5,603 nucleotides of DNA from an uncultured bacterium (GTDB lineage: Bacteria > UBP6 > UBA1177 > JAKLFG01): contig CALITV010000131.1 of NCBI GenBank assembly GCA_938048925.1, positions 1 to 5,603 of the forward strand, written 5' to 3'. The notes under the pieces are model-generated. The model was not told where the DNA came from and made no database searches. It saw only the letters and a program-made list of their open reading frames with translations. This document shows, piece after piece, positions 1 to 5,603 of the stretch. Both the position numbers and the translations under genes were made by a program. Numbering within the stretch: the stretch's first letter is position 1; every line of letters starts with the position of its first letter.

Positions 1-25
1 GAAAACGGTTCTTTTGTTCGGCCAT
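1..25 (-). CDS. 5' end of an unidentified gene downstream of the fumarase
   Basis: An ATG at 25-23 opens a frame reading MAEQKNRF before the window ends, so only 8 codons are visible and no function can be assigned. The start is believable because a near-consensus Shine-Dalgarno sequence (GGAGGAG, complement of 35-41) sits 9 bases upstream. It begins one base after the stop codon of the fumarase beta subunit. The 17-base gap to that gene suggests it is the third gene of the same operon. It may be functionally linked to dicarboxylate metabolism, but that is inference from position only. Confidence 0.6.
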
Positions 26-34
26 AGCGTTTCT

Positions 35-41
35 CTCCTCC
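35..41 (-). promoter_or_regulatory. Strong ribosome binding site for the gene running off the left edge
   Basis: On the minus strand the bases read GGAGGAG, 9 bases before the ATG at 25-23. This is much stronger than the sites before the two fumarase genes. The last gene may therefore be translated independently of the coupling that appears to link alpha and beta. Confidence 0.65.
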
Positions 42-42
42 G

Positions 43-555
43 TCACGGATATCGGTTCCCGGCCGTATCGAAAGACATGATGACAACAAAATCGCGCACT
101 GTCAACTCGTAGAGCGCCTCGGGACCGAGATCATCGTAACCTATCGTCTTCATTGATGTCACCCGTTTCCCATAGAAGGCACCGGCGCCGCCAAGCGCTT
201 GCAGATAACAGATGTTTCCCTCACGCAGGGCCCGGAGTGCGCTTTCGTCGAGCGGCCCCTTTCCGATGATCGCGACGACACCGAAGTCGGAGAGAAGCGG
301 CAGATAGGCCGCAAGCCGGCGGCTCGTTGTCGGCCCGATGGAACCTCGGCCCTCCTCGAACCCCGGCGTCGGCCCCGCGAAAAGGACGATGCGGCCCGTG
401 AGGTCAATCGGCGACGGCTCGTTCCTTTCCTTCAGATCCGCCAGACGCATAAGCGTGCGGTCGCGCAGGGCGACGATACCTCCCTCGAGCGCGACGAGCG
501 TCCCCGCAGGAATGGCTCGCAATGCGGCGATGTCGGCGCAAGAGATCGCGTTCAC
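43..555 (-). CDS. Class I fumarate hydratase, beta subunit (C-terminal domain)
   Basis: With the alpha subunit this should form an oxygen-sensitive [4Fe-4S] hydratase interconverting fumarate and L-malate in the cytoplasm. The 170-residue product matches the stand-alone C-terminal domain of class I fumarases. Family landmarks are RD at 31-32, GPTTSRR at 74-80 (catalytic Thr and substrate-binding Arg in characterised enzymes), IGKG at 97-100 (substrate-binding Lys) and DLGPEALYEL at 142-151. I chose GTG at 555 because it overlaps the alpha stop as GTGA, a classic coupling arrangement, and the family homology starts soon after it. An in-frame TTG at 588 would add 11 residues but has no good ribosome site. 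The usual RDAAHKR stretch reads RDRTLMR, so the conserved His is lost. A relative acting on tartrate or another hydroxy acid cannot be excluded. Confidence 0.88.
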   Translation of the reverse strand: MNAISCADIAALRAIPAGTLVALEGGIVALRDRTLMRLADLKERNEPSPIDLTGRIVLFAGPTPGFEEGRGSIGPTTSRRLAAYLPLLSDFGVVAIIGKGPLDESALRALREGNICYLQALGGAGAFYGKRVTSMKTIGYDDLGPEALYELTVRDFVVIMSFDTAGNRYP

Positions 556-1370
556 AGCGTCACCGTCCCTCGTCGGAAACTGTGGCAATTCAGGAGCACC
601 GCGACCGGCAACATCGAAATATGGGTCGGCGCCGTTCGCGTAAAGATGGCTCTCACCGGCCGTGCGCCCGGAAAACCGAGGATACCGTAACCGATATCCG
701 GCAGACGCGCCATGATAAGTTCGCGCAGTCCCGGATCATCGTCGCGGTCGAAGAGGAGCGCTTCCTCGGCGAGCGAAGCGACCGATGAGAAAGAGCCACC
801 GACGCCGACGCCGACGACATACGGTGGACAACCGGCGCCGCCTGCATCGCGTAGGACGGAGAACACAAACTCGGCAACCCCCCGACGCCCCGCCGACGGG
901 GGAAGCATCGCGACCCGCGAAACATTCTCCGAGCCGCCCCCTTTCGCGAACGCCGTGAACTCGAGATCGGCGCCGTCGGTTTCCTCGACGTGAACGACGG
1001 CGGGGGTGTTATCGCCGGTGTTCTTCCGCTCGAATGGGTCGCCGACCATCGAAGAGCGAAGCCCGCCCTCTCGATAGGCGCGGCGAACCGCCTCGTCAAG
1101 AAGCGGCTGGAGCGTGCTCGCCCCCGAGAAGGTGGCGAACTTTCCTTTCCTCACATAGAGGTGAACCGTTCCGCAGTCCTGACAGAGCGGACGCCCCTCC
1201 TCGCGGGCGACACGAAGGTTCTCGTCGAGAATGCGGGCGCACTCCCCTTCGACGCCGGTCATGCCGGCCTCGCAGAAGGTGACGCCGCGCAGGGAGGGCG
1301 GGTCGGTATTGATATCGCGCAGCAATCGCTCGAGCGCCGAGACGATCGCCTCGCCGTCAATGATTCTCAT
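552..1370 (-). CDS. Class I fumarate hydratase, alpha subunit (Fe-S domain)
   Basis: This is the iron-sulfur subunit of a two-subunit hydratase, 272 residues from the ATG at 1370. Three cysteines lie where the family places the [4Fe-4S] ligands: C63 in PLCQDCG, C181 in GCPPYVVG and C262 in LLNCHS. Other landmarks are GLRSSMVGDP at 103-112, NTGDNTPA at 117-124, KGGGSEN at 143-149 and VGVGVGG at 186-192. The ATG was chosen because MRIIDGEAIV resembles the usual family N-terminus. An in-frame TTG at 1406 with an upstream GGGGA would add 12 residues. Two oddities are an extra cysteine (CQDCG where CQDTG is usual) and GILGFPGAR at 230-238 where the family normally has GPMGLGGKT. The gene is first in the leftward operon and diverges from hsp20. 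Fumarase is the best call; a related hydroxy-acid dehydratase is possible. Confidence 0.88.
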   Translation of the reverse strand: MRIIDGEAIVSALERLLRDINTDPPSLRGVTFCEAGMTGVEGECARILDENLRVAREEGRPLCQDCGTVHLYVRKGKFATFSGASTLQPLLDEAVRRAYREGGLRSSMVGDPFERKNTGDNTPAVVHVEETDGADLEFTAFAKGGGSENVSRVAMLPPSAGRRGVAEFVFSVLRDAGGAGCPPYVVGVGVGGSFSSVASLAEEALLFDRDDDPGLRELIMARLPDIGYGILGFPGARPVRAIFTRTAPTHISMLPVAVLLNCHSFRRGTVTL

Positions 1371-1376
1371 GCCCGC

Positions 1377-1406
1377 AGTATTGGCACCGACCGGCGCCGA
1401 AGTCAA
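1377..1406 (-). promoter_or_regulatory. Candidate promoter of the fumarase operon, possibly leaderless
   Basis: On the minus strand TTGACT (1406-1401) is followed by an 18-base spacer and AATACT (1382-1377). These match the sigma-70 consensus at 5 of 6 and 4 of 6 positions. Transcription would begin about 7 bases further on, at or next to the alpha ATG at 1370. That agrees with the absence of a Shine-Dalgarno sequence there. The promoter is predicted by eye only. If the TTG at 1406 were the true start, this element would lie inside the coding region and the call would fail. Confidence 0.4.
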
Positions 1407-1428
1407 GTCGGCATCCCCGCCACTTGAC
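1402..1428. repeat. 7-base inverted repeat between divergent genes
   Basis: GTCAAGT (1402-1408) and ACTTGAC (1422-1428) are perfect reverse complements with a 13-base spacer, so their centres are 20 bases apart (about two helical turns). Each arm contains the TTGAC core of one of the two divergent -35 candidates. The symmetry may simply be two -35 boxes back to back. It could also be the target of a dimeric regulator acting on both genes. Confidence 0.45.
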
Positions 1429-1451
1429 CCGCGGGCAGAGGTGCTTATCGA
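1424..1451 (+). promoter_or_regulatory. Candidate promoter of hsp20
   Basis: TTGACC (1424-1429) is followed by a 16-base spacer and TATCGA (1446-1451). The -35 box is good, the -10 box weak (3 of 6). Transcription would start near 1458 and leave a leader of roughly 50 bases before the ATG at 1511. I did not see a sigma-32 type CCCCAT -10 box or a CIRCE element. The weak -10 overlaps the left arm of the inverted repeat at 1444-1482, which would suit control by a repressor or an alternative sigma factor. Confidence 0.35.
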
Positions 1452-1482
1452 AAAATCCGTGAAATGTTTGGTGAACGATAAG
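1444..1482. repeat. Inverted repeat CTTATCG-N25-CGATAAG upstream of hsp20, candidate operator
   Basis: CTTATCG (1444-1450) and CGATAAG (1476-1482) are perfect reverse complements with centres 32 bases apart, close to three helical turns, so both arms face the same side of the DNA. The left arm overlaps the predicted -10 box and the right arm would lie in the early leader. Between the arms GTGAA occurs twice in direct orientation (1459-1463 and 1471-1475). This is consistent with an operator but does not match a regulator site I know. Confidence 0.35.
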
Positions 1483-1496
1483 TAACCGTTGGGACA

Positions 1497-1506
1497 AAAG
1501 GAGGTG
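1497..1506 (+). promoter_or_regulatory. Consensus ribosome binding site of hsp20
   Basis: AAAGGAGGTG ends 4 bases before the ATG at 1511. It is nearly the full anti-Shine-Dalgarno complement and the strongest such site in the window. It fixes the hsp20 start and predicts high translation once the mRNA is made. Confidence 0.85.
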
Positions 1507-1510
1507 TGTC

Positions 1511-1954
1511 ATGTCGCTCATCAGAAAGTATGAAGACCGTGAACGGAACCCGATCAGCCGGTATTACGGCGGGCTTTTCGGCGACCTGTTCAGCGATCTG
1601 TTCGACAACGCCTTTGCGACGAGGACCGGCGAGGTGTGGCCGCGGGTGGACATCGAGGAGACCGACGACGCCTACCTCATCAAGGCCGAACTGCCGGGGA
1701 TGAAAAAGGAGGATGTCGCGGTCGAGATCCGCAACAATGTTCTTTCCATCTCGGGCGAACGGAAGGAGACCCGCGAGGAGAAGAGCAAGAATGTCCACCG
1801 ACGCGAAAGTTTCGTCGGCAGTTTCTGTCGCAACTTCTCGCTTCCCGAACAGGTGTCGGTCGAGAAGGTGGACGCCGAGTTCAAGGATGGCGTGCTCCGG
1901 CTCACGATCCCGAAGAGCGAGGAACGCAAGCCGCGCAAGATCGCCATCAAGTAA
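1511..1954 (+). CDS. hsp20: Small heat shock protein, Hsp20 / alpha-crystallin family
   Basis: This cytoplasmic ATP-independent holdase binds unfolding proteins and keeps them soluble for refolding by ATP-dependent chaperones. The 147-residue length is typical. The N-terminal arm (about 1-43) includes GLFGDLFSDLF at 21-31, a hydrophobic stretch of the kind that binds substrate and helps oligomers form. The alpha-crystallin domain runs from about 44 to 135, with ELPGMKKEDV at 60-69, NVLSISGERK at 76-85 and the signature AEFKDGVLRL at 122-131. The C-terminal tail carries the I-x-I motif (IAI, 144-146), which docks on a neighbouring domain during oligomer assembly. The start is set by a consensus ribosome site. 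It is transcribed alone, divergent from the fumarase operon and convergent with truB, and ends in a strong terminator. The control region contains a possible operator. Confidence 0.96.
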   Translation: MSLIRKYEDRERNPISRYYGGLFGDLFSDLFDNAFATRTGEVWPRVDIEETDDAYLIKAELPGMKKEDVAVEIRNNVLSISGERKETREEKSKNVHRRESFVGSFCRNFSLPEQVSVEKVDAEFKDGVLRLTIPKSEERKPRKIAIK

Positions 1955-1975
1955 CGGCAACAGACCGGTGTTCGG

Positions 1976-2007
1976 AAGACGCCCCCGCCCCGGCGGGGGC
2001 ATCTTTT
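1976..2007 (+). terminator. Intrinsic terminator between convergent hsp20 and truB
   Basis: GCCCCCGC (1981-1988) pairs perfectly with GCGGGGGC (1993-2000) around a 4-base loop. The stem can extend after one mismatch, with AAGA (1976-1979) against TCTT (2002-2005). A T-rich tail (ATCTTTT) follows on the plus strand, so it should end hsp20 transcription 22 bases after its stop codon. Read from the minus strand, the same stem begins 9 bases past the truB stop but is followed by a weaker tail (GTCTTCC). It may therefore work in both directions, less efficiently leftward. Confidence 0.85.
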
Positions 2008-2008
2008 C

Positions 2009-2890
2009 TCAATCGTTTCCGAGATAGGCGGCGTAACGGTAGGCGGTACCGTCCTTTTCAATGAGGAATGCCGGCTCTCCCGCGTGGAAAACGGCATTCG
2101 GCCCCTCGAGGAGGTTGAGACCGAGCGACCGGATGTCGGCACCGTTGCGCAGGCGCCAATAGATGGTGTCGCCGACCGTTATCCATGGGAAGGTGCGCAG
2201 GAAATCTGCGACGCTCATCGTGGCTCGAGCGACCTTCTCGGGAGCGCTTCGTATCTCGCCGAGGCGCACTGCGTTCTCTATGGTGAACGGGCCGACCGCC
2301 TCGCGGGTGAGGTTGACGAGTACCGCTCCAGTGCCGGCGACCGCTCCGATGTCGCGGACAAGAGAGCGGATGTAGGTCCCCTTCGAGCACTCGACGACGA
2401 AGGCGACCCGGGTCCGCTCCTCCGGGGTGAGCATCAGATGGTAAATCTCTACCTCCTTGGGCGGCAGATCTACCTTCTCGCCGCGGCGCGCCTTTGCGTA
2501 GGATCGGACGCCGCCGATCCTGACCGCCGAATAATCGGGCGGTATCTGGCGTATGCGTCCGCTGAAGATGGCGACGATACGCTCCCAATCGACCGCGAAC
2601 GCATCGGCCTCGGGGTTGGTCACCGTCATGGGACTTTCGATGTCGTTGCTCGGACTTTCCTTCCCGAGTTCGAACTCGCCGACATAGCGCTTGCGCGCAT
2701 CGGTGACGAACCGCATGAGTTTGGTGGCGCGGTTCACTGCGACGACAAGCAGTCCCGCCGCCATCGGATCGAGCGTCCCGCAGTGCCCCGCCTTCTTGAT
2801 TCTGAGCAGGCGCTTGAGACGGTCGAGCGCCTCCGCCGAGGTGAGTCCCGGCTCCTTGAAAAACGAAAGGAAAAAGGCGCTATTGTCCAT
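2009..2890 (-). CDS. truB: tRNA pseudouridine(55) synthase TruB
   Basis: TruB isomerises U55 in the T-loop of most tRNAs to pseudouridine, with an added tRNA-folding role known in characterised homologues. The 293-residue product is full length. The catalytic motif GHCGTLDPMAAG spans 35-46 with the nucleophile Asp41. Other landmarks are KRYVGEFELG at 67-76 (the active-site Tyr69), QIPPDYSAVR at 115-124, YAKARRGE at 131-138 and SKGTYIRSL at 169-177. After about residue 235 comes a small C-terminal domain of the TruB_C type. The segment SNDIESP at 81-87 is looser than the usual TDTxDxEG. The ATG at 2890 lies inside the end of nrnA (11-base overlap) behind a weak GGTGA, which points to coupled translation. 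It is the last gene of the infB block and stops just before the shared hairpin. Confidence 0.97.
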   Translation of the reverse strand: MDNSAFFLSFFKEPGLTSAEALDRLKRLLRIKKAGHCGTLDPMAAGLLVVAVNRATKLMRFVTDARKRYVGEFELGKESPSNDIESPMTVTNPEADAFAVDWERIVAIFSGRIRQIPPDYSAVRIGGVRSYAKARRGEKVDLPPKEVEIYHLMLTPEERTRVAFVVECSKGTYIRSLVRDIGAVAGTGAVLVNLTREAVGPFTIENAVRLGEIRSAPEKVARATMSVADFLRTFPWITVGDTIYWRLRNGADIRSLGLNLLEGPNAVFHAGEPAFLIEKDGTAYRYAAYLGND

Positions 2891-3857
2891 GAGTCACCGT
2901 GCGCACGATGTTCTCGACCAATGCACAAGCGTCATCGAACGACCCGTTGAATTCGAAACCGGCCGCGTTGCGGTGACCGCCGCCACCCAGTTCGTTTGCA
3001 ATGCGTGAGGCATCTATCGTCCCTTTGCTCCGTATGCTCGCCTTGTACCGACCCGGCGCCAGTTCCCGGAAACGGAACGCGACCTCGACCCCCTTGATGG
3101 CCCGCGCATAGTTGATGAACGAGTCTATGTGATCAGGACCGACGCCGTAGCGCACCATTTGTTCGAGTGTCACTTGAAACACCGCAGCGCGGCCGTCGGC
3201 AAGCACCCGTATCGAGGAGATCGCCTCGCCGAGGAGACGCACCTGCCCTTCCGGCATCTCCTCCCAAATCTGCGCCGCCACCGCCCACGGATCCACATAC
3301 TCGACGAGTCCGGCGAGCATCTCGAATGCCTCGCGGTTGGTCGCGCTATAGCGCATCCCGCCGGTGTCGGCCATGACCGCCGCATAGAGACAGAGCGCGA
3401 TTTCCGGCGTTACTGGCAGACCATGCTTTTTCATGAATCGGTGAACGAGCACGGCGGTCGCCGCCGCACCGTCATCAAGAAATGTCTGATCGAAGAAGGC
3501 GCCGGGATCGTGATAGACGACATGGTGGTCGAAGAGAAACTTCGGCCGCCGGGTTACGCAGAGCCGCCGGTAGAGGTCCTCGCCGACTCGTTGGGGGCCG
3601 CCGGCGTCCACGATGACATACAGGTCGGGCTCTTCGTCCGGGAGCCGATGTATCACCCGGTCGGCGCCCGGCAGGAACAGGAAATTGTAGGGATACGGAT
3701 CTATCGAATAGAGCGTCGTCGCGATGCCGCGCCCCGTAAGAAGATGATGAAAAGCGAGCGTGGTGCCGACGCTGTCCCCGTCGGGGTTCTCGTGGCCGGC
3801 GACGAGGACGCTCCGCGCGGCACCAAGGAGCGTGAAAAGGTCACTGTGCCGGGTCAT
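2880..3857 (-). CDS. nrnA: DHH/DHHA1 phosphoesterase, NrnA-like (nanoRNase / pAp phosphatase)
   Basis: NrnA-type enzymes degrade short RNA oligonucleotides and, in several species, dephosphorylate pAp or linear c-di-nucleotide products, using Mn2+ in the cytoplasm. The 325 residues are normal length. All metal motifs are intact: HENPDGD at 22-28, VDAG at 83-86 (where VDxS/VDTS is common), DHH at 110-112 and ADTGGMRYS at 163-171. The DHHA1 substrate domain ends in GGGGHRNAAGF at 291-301. The ATG at 3857 follows GGAGGG by 5 bases, which decides the start. It overlaps rbfA by 17 bases and truB by 11. This position between rbfA and truB is common for the family. Which substrate dominates cannot be told from sequence. 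Confidence 0.93.
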   Translation of the reverse strand: MTRHSDLFTLLGAARSVLVAGHENPDGDSVGTTLAFHHLLTGRGIATTLYSIDPYPYNFLFLPGADRVIHRLPDEEPDLYVIVDAGGPQRVGEDLYRRLCVTRRPKFLFDHHVVYHDPGAFFDQTFLDDGAAATAVLVHRFMKKHGLPVTPEIALCLYAAVMADTGGMRYSATNREAFEMLAGLVEYVDPWAVAAQIWEEMPEGQVRLLGEAISSIRVLADGRAAVFQVTLEQMVRYGVGPDHIDSFINYARAIKGVEVAFRFRELAPGRYKASIRSKGTIDASRIANELGGGGHRNAAGFEFNGSFDDACALVENIVRTVTHGQ

Positions 3858-4218
3858 CGGCGCCCTCCGCGCGCTCCCGGCTCAGCGTATCGAGCAGTTC
3901 CTGCAGGCGCACGACCGATTCCGCCTTCTCGTCGAAACGGAAGCGAAGAAGCGGCGCGAACTTGAGGTGTCGCATCTCCTTGGCGAGCAGATGCCGGATG
4001 TGGCGTTCCTCTTCGGCAAGACGATCCTGCGCGAACTTGCGCGGTGTCCCCGGCATGAGGGTGTAGCGCACCGTCGCCTCGCGGAGATCGGGACTCGCCG
4101 AAACATCCTGAATGAGGATGCCGGCGAGCGGCGTCTCGGCATACTCGCGCAGGAAGATGAGCGAAAGACTCTTGCGGATCGCCTGCGCGACCCGTTCGCG
4201 GCGGAACTGGCCCGTCAT
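3841..4218 (-). CDS. rbfA: 30S ribosome-binding factor RbfA
   Basis: RbfA binds immature 30S subunits and assists late maturation of 16S rRNA, particularly in the cold; in well-studied bacteria IF-2/IF-3 and other GTPases help to release it. The 125-residue protein has the expected single KH-like fold. Landmarks are RRERVAQAIRKSL at 6-18, the strand-helix element VSASPDLREATVRY at 39-52, a helix at about 67-82 and PLLRFRFDE at 89-97. In the helix, the usual Ala-x-Gly kink (AxGxIR) reads EERHIR (70-75), so both kink residues are charged. The ATG at 4218 is one base after the infB TAG, with GGTGG 6 bases upstream. Its 3' end overlaps nrnA by 17 bases. Family and context agree well despite modest sequence conservation. 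Confidence 0.94.
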   Translation of the reverse strand: MTGQFRRERVAQAIRKSLSLIFLREYAETPLAGILIQDVSASPDLREATVRYTLMPGTPRKFAQDRLAEEERHIRHLLAKEMRHLKFAPLLRFRFDEKAESVVRLQELLDTLSRERAEGADDPAQ

Positions 4219-4219
4219 G

Positions 4220-5603
4220 CTATACCACCGTGTCGGCGACCTCGGTGTCTATGTAACACTCGATGACATCGCCTTCTTTGAGATCGTTGTAGTTCTCGAT
4301 ACCCATGCCGCACTCGAACCCCGCCTTGACCTCCTTCGCGTCGTCCTTGAAGTGTTTGAGCGACGAGAGTCGCCCCTCGTAGATCACGACATTGTCACGG
4401 ATGAGTTTGACGCGTCCGTTCCGCACGATGCGACCATCGGTGACCATGCAACCGGCGATGTTGCCGACCTTTGTGATGCGGAAGACCTGCCGAACTTCGG
4501 CGGAGCCGACATACTGCTCCCTCACAATCGGCGCCAGTTTCCCGCTCATGGCCGCCTTCAGCGCATCAATGAGATCGTAGATGATGGAGAAGATGCGGAT
4601 GTCCACCTGTTCCGCGACCGCCGTCTGCTTCGCTTTGTTGTCCACGCGGACATTGAAACCGAAGATGATCGCCTTCGACGCCGAAGCGAGGAGCACATCG
4701 TTCTCGGTGATACCGCCGACGCCGCTGTGAATGATACGGACCCGAAGTTTTTCATGCTCGATCTTCTTTATCGAGTTGACGATCGCCTCGACCGAGCCGT
4801 CCACATCGGCTTTGACGACGAGGTTGAAATCCTGCACATCGCCGCCCTCGATCTTTGCGAAGAGGTTGTCGAGCGTCACCTTCTCTTCTTTCTCGAAGCG
4901 CTGCTCCTTCAATTTGCTCTTGCGCAGATCCACGAACCCGCGCGCCTTCTTCTCGTCGGAGAAGGTGTAGAGCATCTCCCCCGCCGGCGGCACGCTGTCG
5001 AGACCGGTTATCTCGACCGCCGTCGAGGGCCCCGCCTCCTTGACGCGGTTGCCGCGCCAATCGGTCATCGAACGGACATAGCCGAAGGCGGTCGCCGTGG
5101 CCACGAGATCACCGACCTTGAGCGTCCCGTCCTTCACGAGCGCCGTCGCGACCGGACCACGCCCCGGATCCATGCGCGACTCGATGACGACGCCGGTCGC
5201 CGGCTTGTTCGGATTCGCCTTGAGATCCATCACCTCGACCTGCAGGAGCACCGCATCAAGCAGTTTATCTATGTTGATGCGCTGTTTGGCCGATATCTCG
5301 ACGAAGAGATTCGACCCGCCCCACTCTTCCGGCACGATATCGTACTTGAGAAGGTCCTGCCGCACCCGATCGGGGTTCGCTTCCGGCTTGTCTATCTTGT
5401 TTATCGCGACGATGATGGGAACATTCGCCGCTTTCGCGTGGTTTATCGCCTCGACCGTCTGCGGCATCACGCCGTCGTCGGCAGCGACGATGAGAATGAC
5501 GACATCGGTCGCCTGCGCGCCGCGCGAGCGCATCGCCGTGAAGGCTTCGTGGCCCGGCGTATCGAGGAAGGTTATCTTCCCCTTTTCGAGTTCGACGGTA
5601 TAG
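4220..5603 (-). CDS. infB: Translation initiation factor IF-2, C-terminal 460 residues (5' end outside window)
   Basis: IF-2 is the GTPase that brings fMet-tRNA to the 30S subunit and promotes 50S joining. The reading frame stays open to the right edge, so the methionine at 5533 is internal. Counting from the first full codon, the G3 motif DTPGHEAF is at 14-21, G4 NKID at 68-71 and G5 SAK at 104-106. The P-loop and switch I, and the variable N-terminal region, lie beyond the window. Next come domain II (about 133-228, including [10 protein letters not shown]), the linker and domain III (about 229-350, with [11 protein letters not shown]) and the fMet-tRNA-binding C-terminal domain (about 360-460). 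The last contains GSAEVRQVF and the diagnostic GFECG at 428-432. The visible part has no gaps or missing motifs. It leads the block with rbfA one base downstream. Confidence 0.98.
   Translation of the reverse strand, partial: YTVELEKGKITFLDTPGHEAFTAMRSRGAQATDVVILIVAADDGVMPQTVEAINHAKAANVPIIVAINKIDKPEANPDRVRQDLLKYDIVPEEWGGSNLFVEISAKQRINIDKLLDAVLLQVEVMDLKANPNKPATGVVIESRMDPGRGPVATALVKDGTLKVGDLVATATAFGYVRSMTDWRGNRVKEAGPSTAVEITGLDSVPPAGEMLYTFSDEKKARGFVDLRKSKLKEQRFEKEEKVTLDNLFAKIEGGDVQDFNLVVKADVDGSVEAIVNSIKKIEHEKLRVRIIHSGVGGITENDVLLASASKAIIFGFNVRVDNKAKQTAVAEQVDIRIFSIIYDLIDALKAAMSGKLAPIVREQYVGSAEVRQVFRITKVGNIAGCMVTDGRIVRNGRVKLIRDNVVIYEGRLSSLKHFKDDAKEVKAGFECGMGIENYNDLKEGDVIECYIDTEVADTVV

Noticed and set aside
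199..690. Open frame of about 163 codons on the plus strand opposite the fumarase genes
   Set aside because: It is antisense to two genes with conserved active-site motifs and shows no family resemblance.
1371..1406. N-terminal extension of the fumarase alpha subunit from TTG at 1406
   Set aside because: The 12 added residues do not resemble the family, whose N-terminus matches from the ATG at 1370. It is kept as an alternative because GGGGA lies 8 bases upstream of the TTG.
1444..1482. CIRCE element or sigma-32 promoter for hsp20
   Set aside because: The arms and spacing do not fit CIRCE, and no CTTGAA/CCCCAT pair with correct spacing was found; the repeat is reported as unassigned.
1445..2002. 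Open frame of about 185 codons on the minus strand opposite hsp20
   Set aside because: It covers the Hsp20 gene, its terminator and its leader. The plus strand has a clear family match, a consensus ribosome site and a terminator; this frame has none.
2084..2950. Open frame of about 288 codons on the plus strand opposite truB
   Set aside because: It lies wholly antisense to a gene with intact TruB catalytic motifs and its translation resembles no family I know. Long antisense frames are expected in GC-rich coding DNA.
3129..3965. Open frame of about 278 codons on the plus strand opposite nrnA and rbfA
   Set aside because: It crosses the junction of two well-supported minus-strand genes, and its composition is that of a codon shadow with no recognisable domain.
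5097..5603. Open plus-strand frame reaching the right edge, opposite infB
   Set aside because: The minus strand encodes unbroken IF-2 GTPase motifs here; the plus-strand translation is a low-complexity Ser/Arg/Thr-rich shadow.
1..5603. CRISPR array, tRNA or rRNA gene, insertion sequence or phage att site
   Set aside because: No regular spaced repeats, cloverleaf, transposase motif or flanking terminal repeats were seen, and nearly all the sequence is taken up by recognised genes.

Overview
The window is GC-rich bacterial DNA with very tightly packed genes and occasional GTG or TTG starts. Everything recognisable is bacterial: IF-2, RbfA, an NrnA-type DHH phosphoesterase, TruB, a small heat shock protein and a two-subunit class I (iron-sulfur) fumarase. 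The separate fumarase subunits, NrnA and a single Hsp20 suggest an anaerobic or thermotolerant lineage, possibly from a little-studied phylum. The phylum cannot be fixed from this sequence alone.

Layout from right to left on the minus strand: infB (4220 to the right edge, 5' end missing), rbfA (3841-4218), nrnA (2880-3857) and truB (2009-2890). This is the end of the widespread nusA-infB translation and ribosome-maturation cluster. Its genes are separated by 1 base or overlap by 17 and 11 bases, so they are almost certainly co-transcribed and translationally coupled. The block ends at a strong hairpin (1981-2000). The plus-strand gene hsp20 (1511-1954) converges on it. The ribF and rpsO genes that often follow truB are absent here.

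The 140-base region 1371-1510 is a divergent control region. Rightward it drives hsp20, which has an excellent Shine-Dalgarno sequence. Leftward it drives a fumarase operon: alpha subunit (552-1370), beta subunit (43-555, overlapping through GTGA) and the first 8 codons of a third gene (1-25) that runs off the left edge. The region holds two perfect 7-base inverted repeats. One pairs the -35 boxes of two back-to-back candidate promoters. The other may be an operator for hsp20. The leftward promoter lies so close to the alpha ATG that the mRNA could be leaderless.

Functionally, the right block supports translation initiation (IF-2), 30S maturation (RbfA), nanoRNA or nucleotide recycling (NrnA) and tRNA pseudouridylation (TruB). 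The left block hydrates fumarate or a related acid, and Hsp20 protects unfolding proteins. I found no new system. The most interesting points are the divergent control region and the unusual active-site neighbourhoods of the fumarase.
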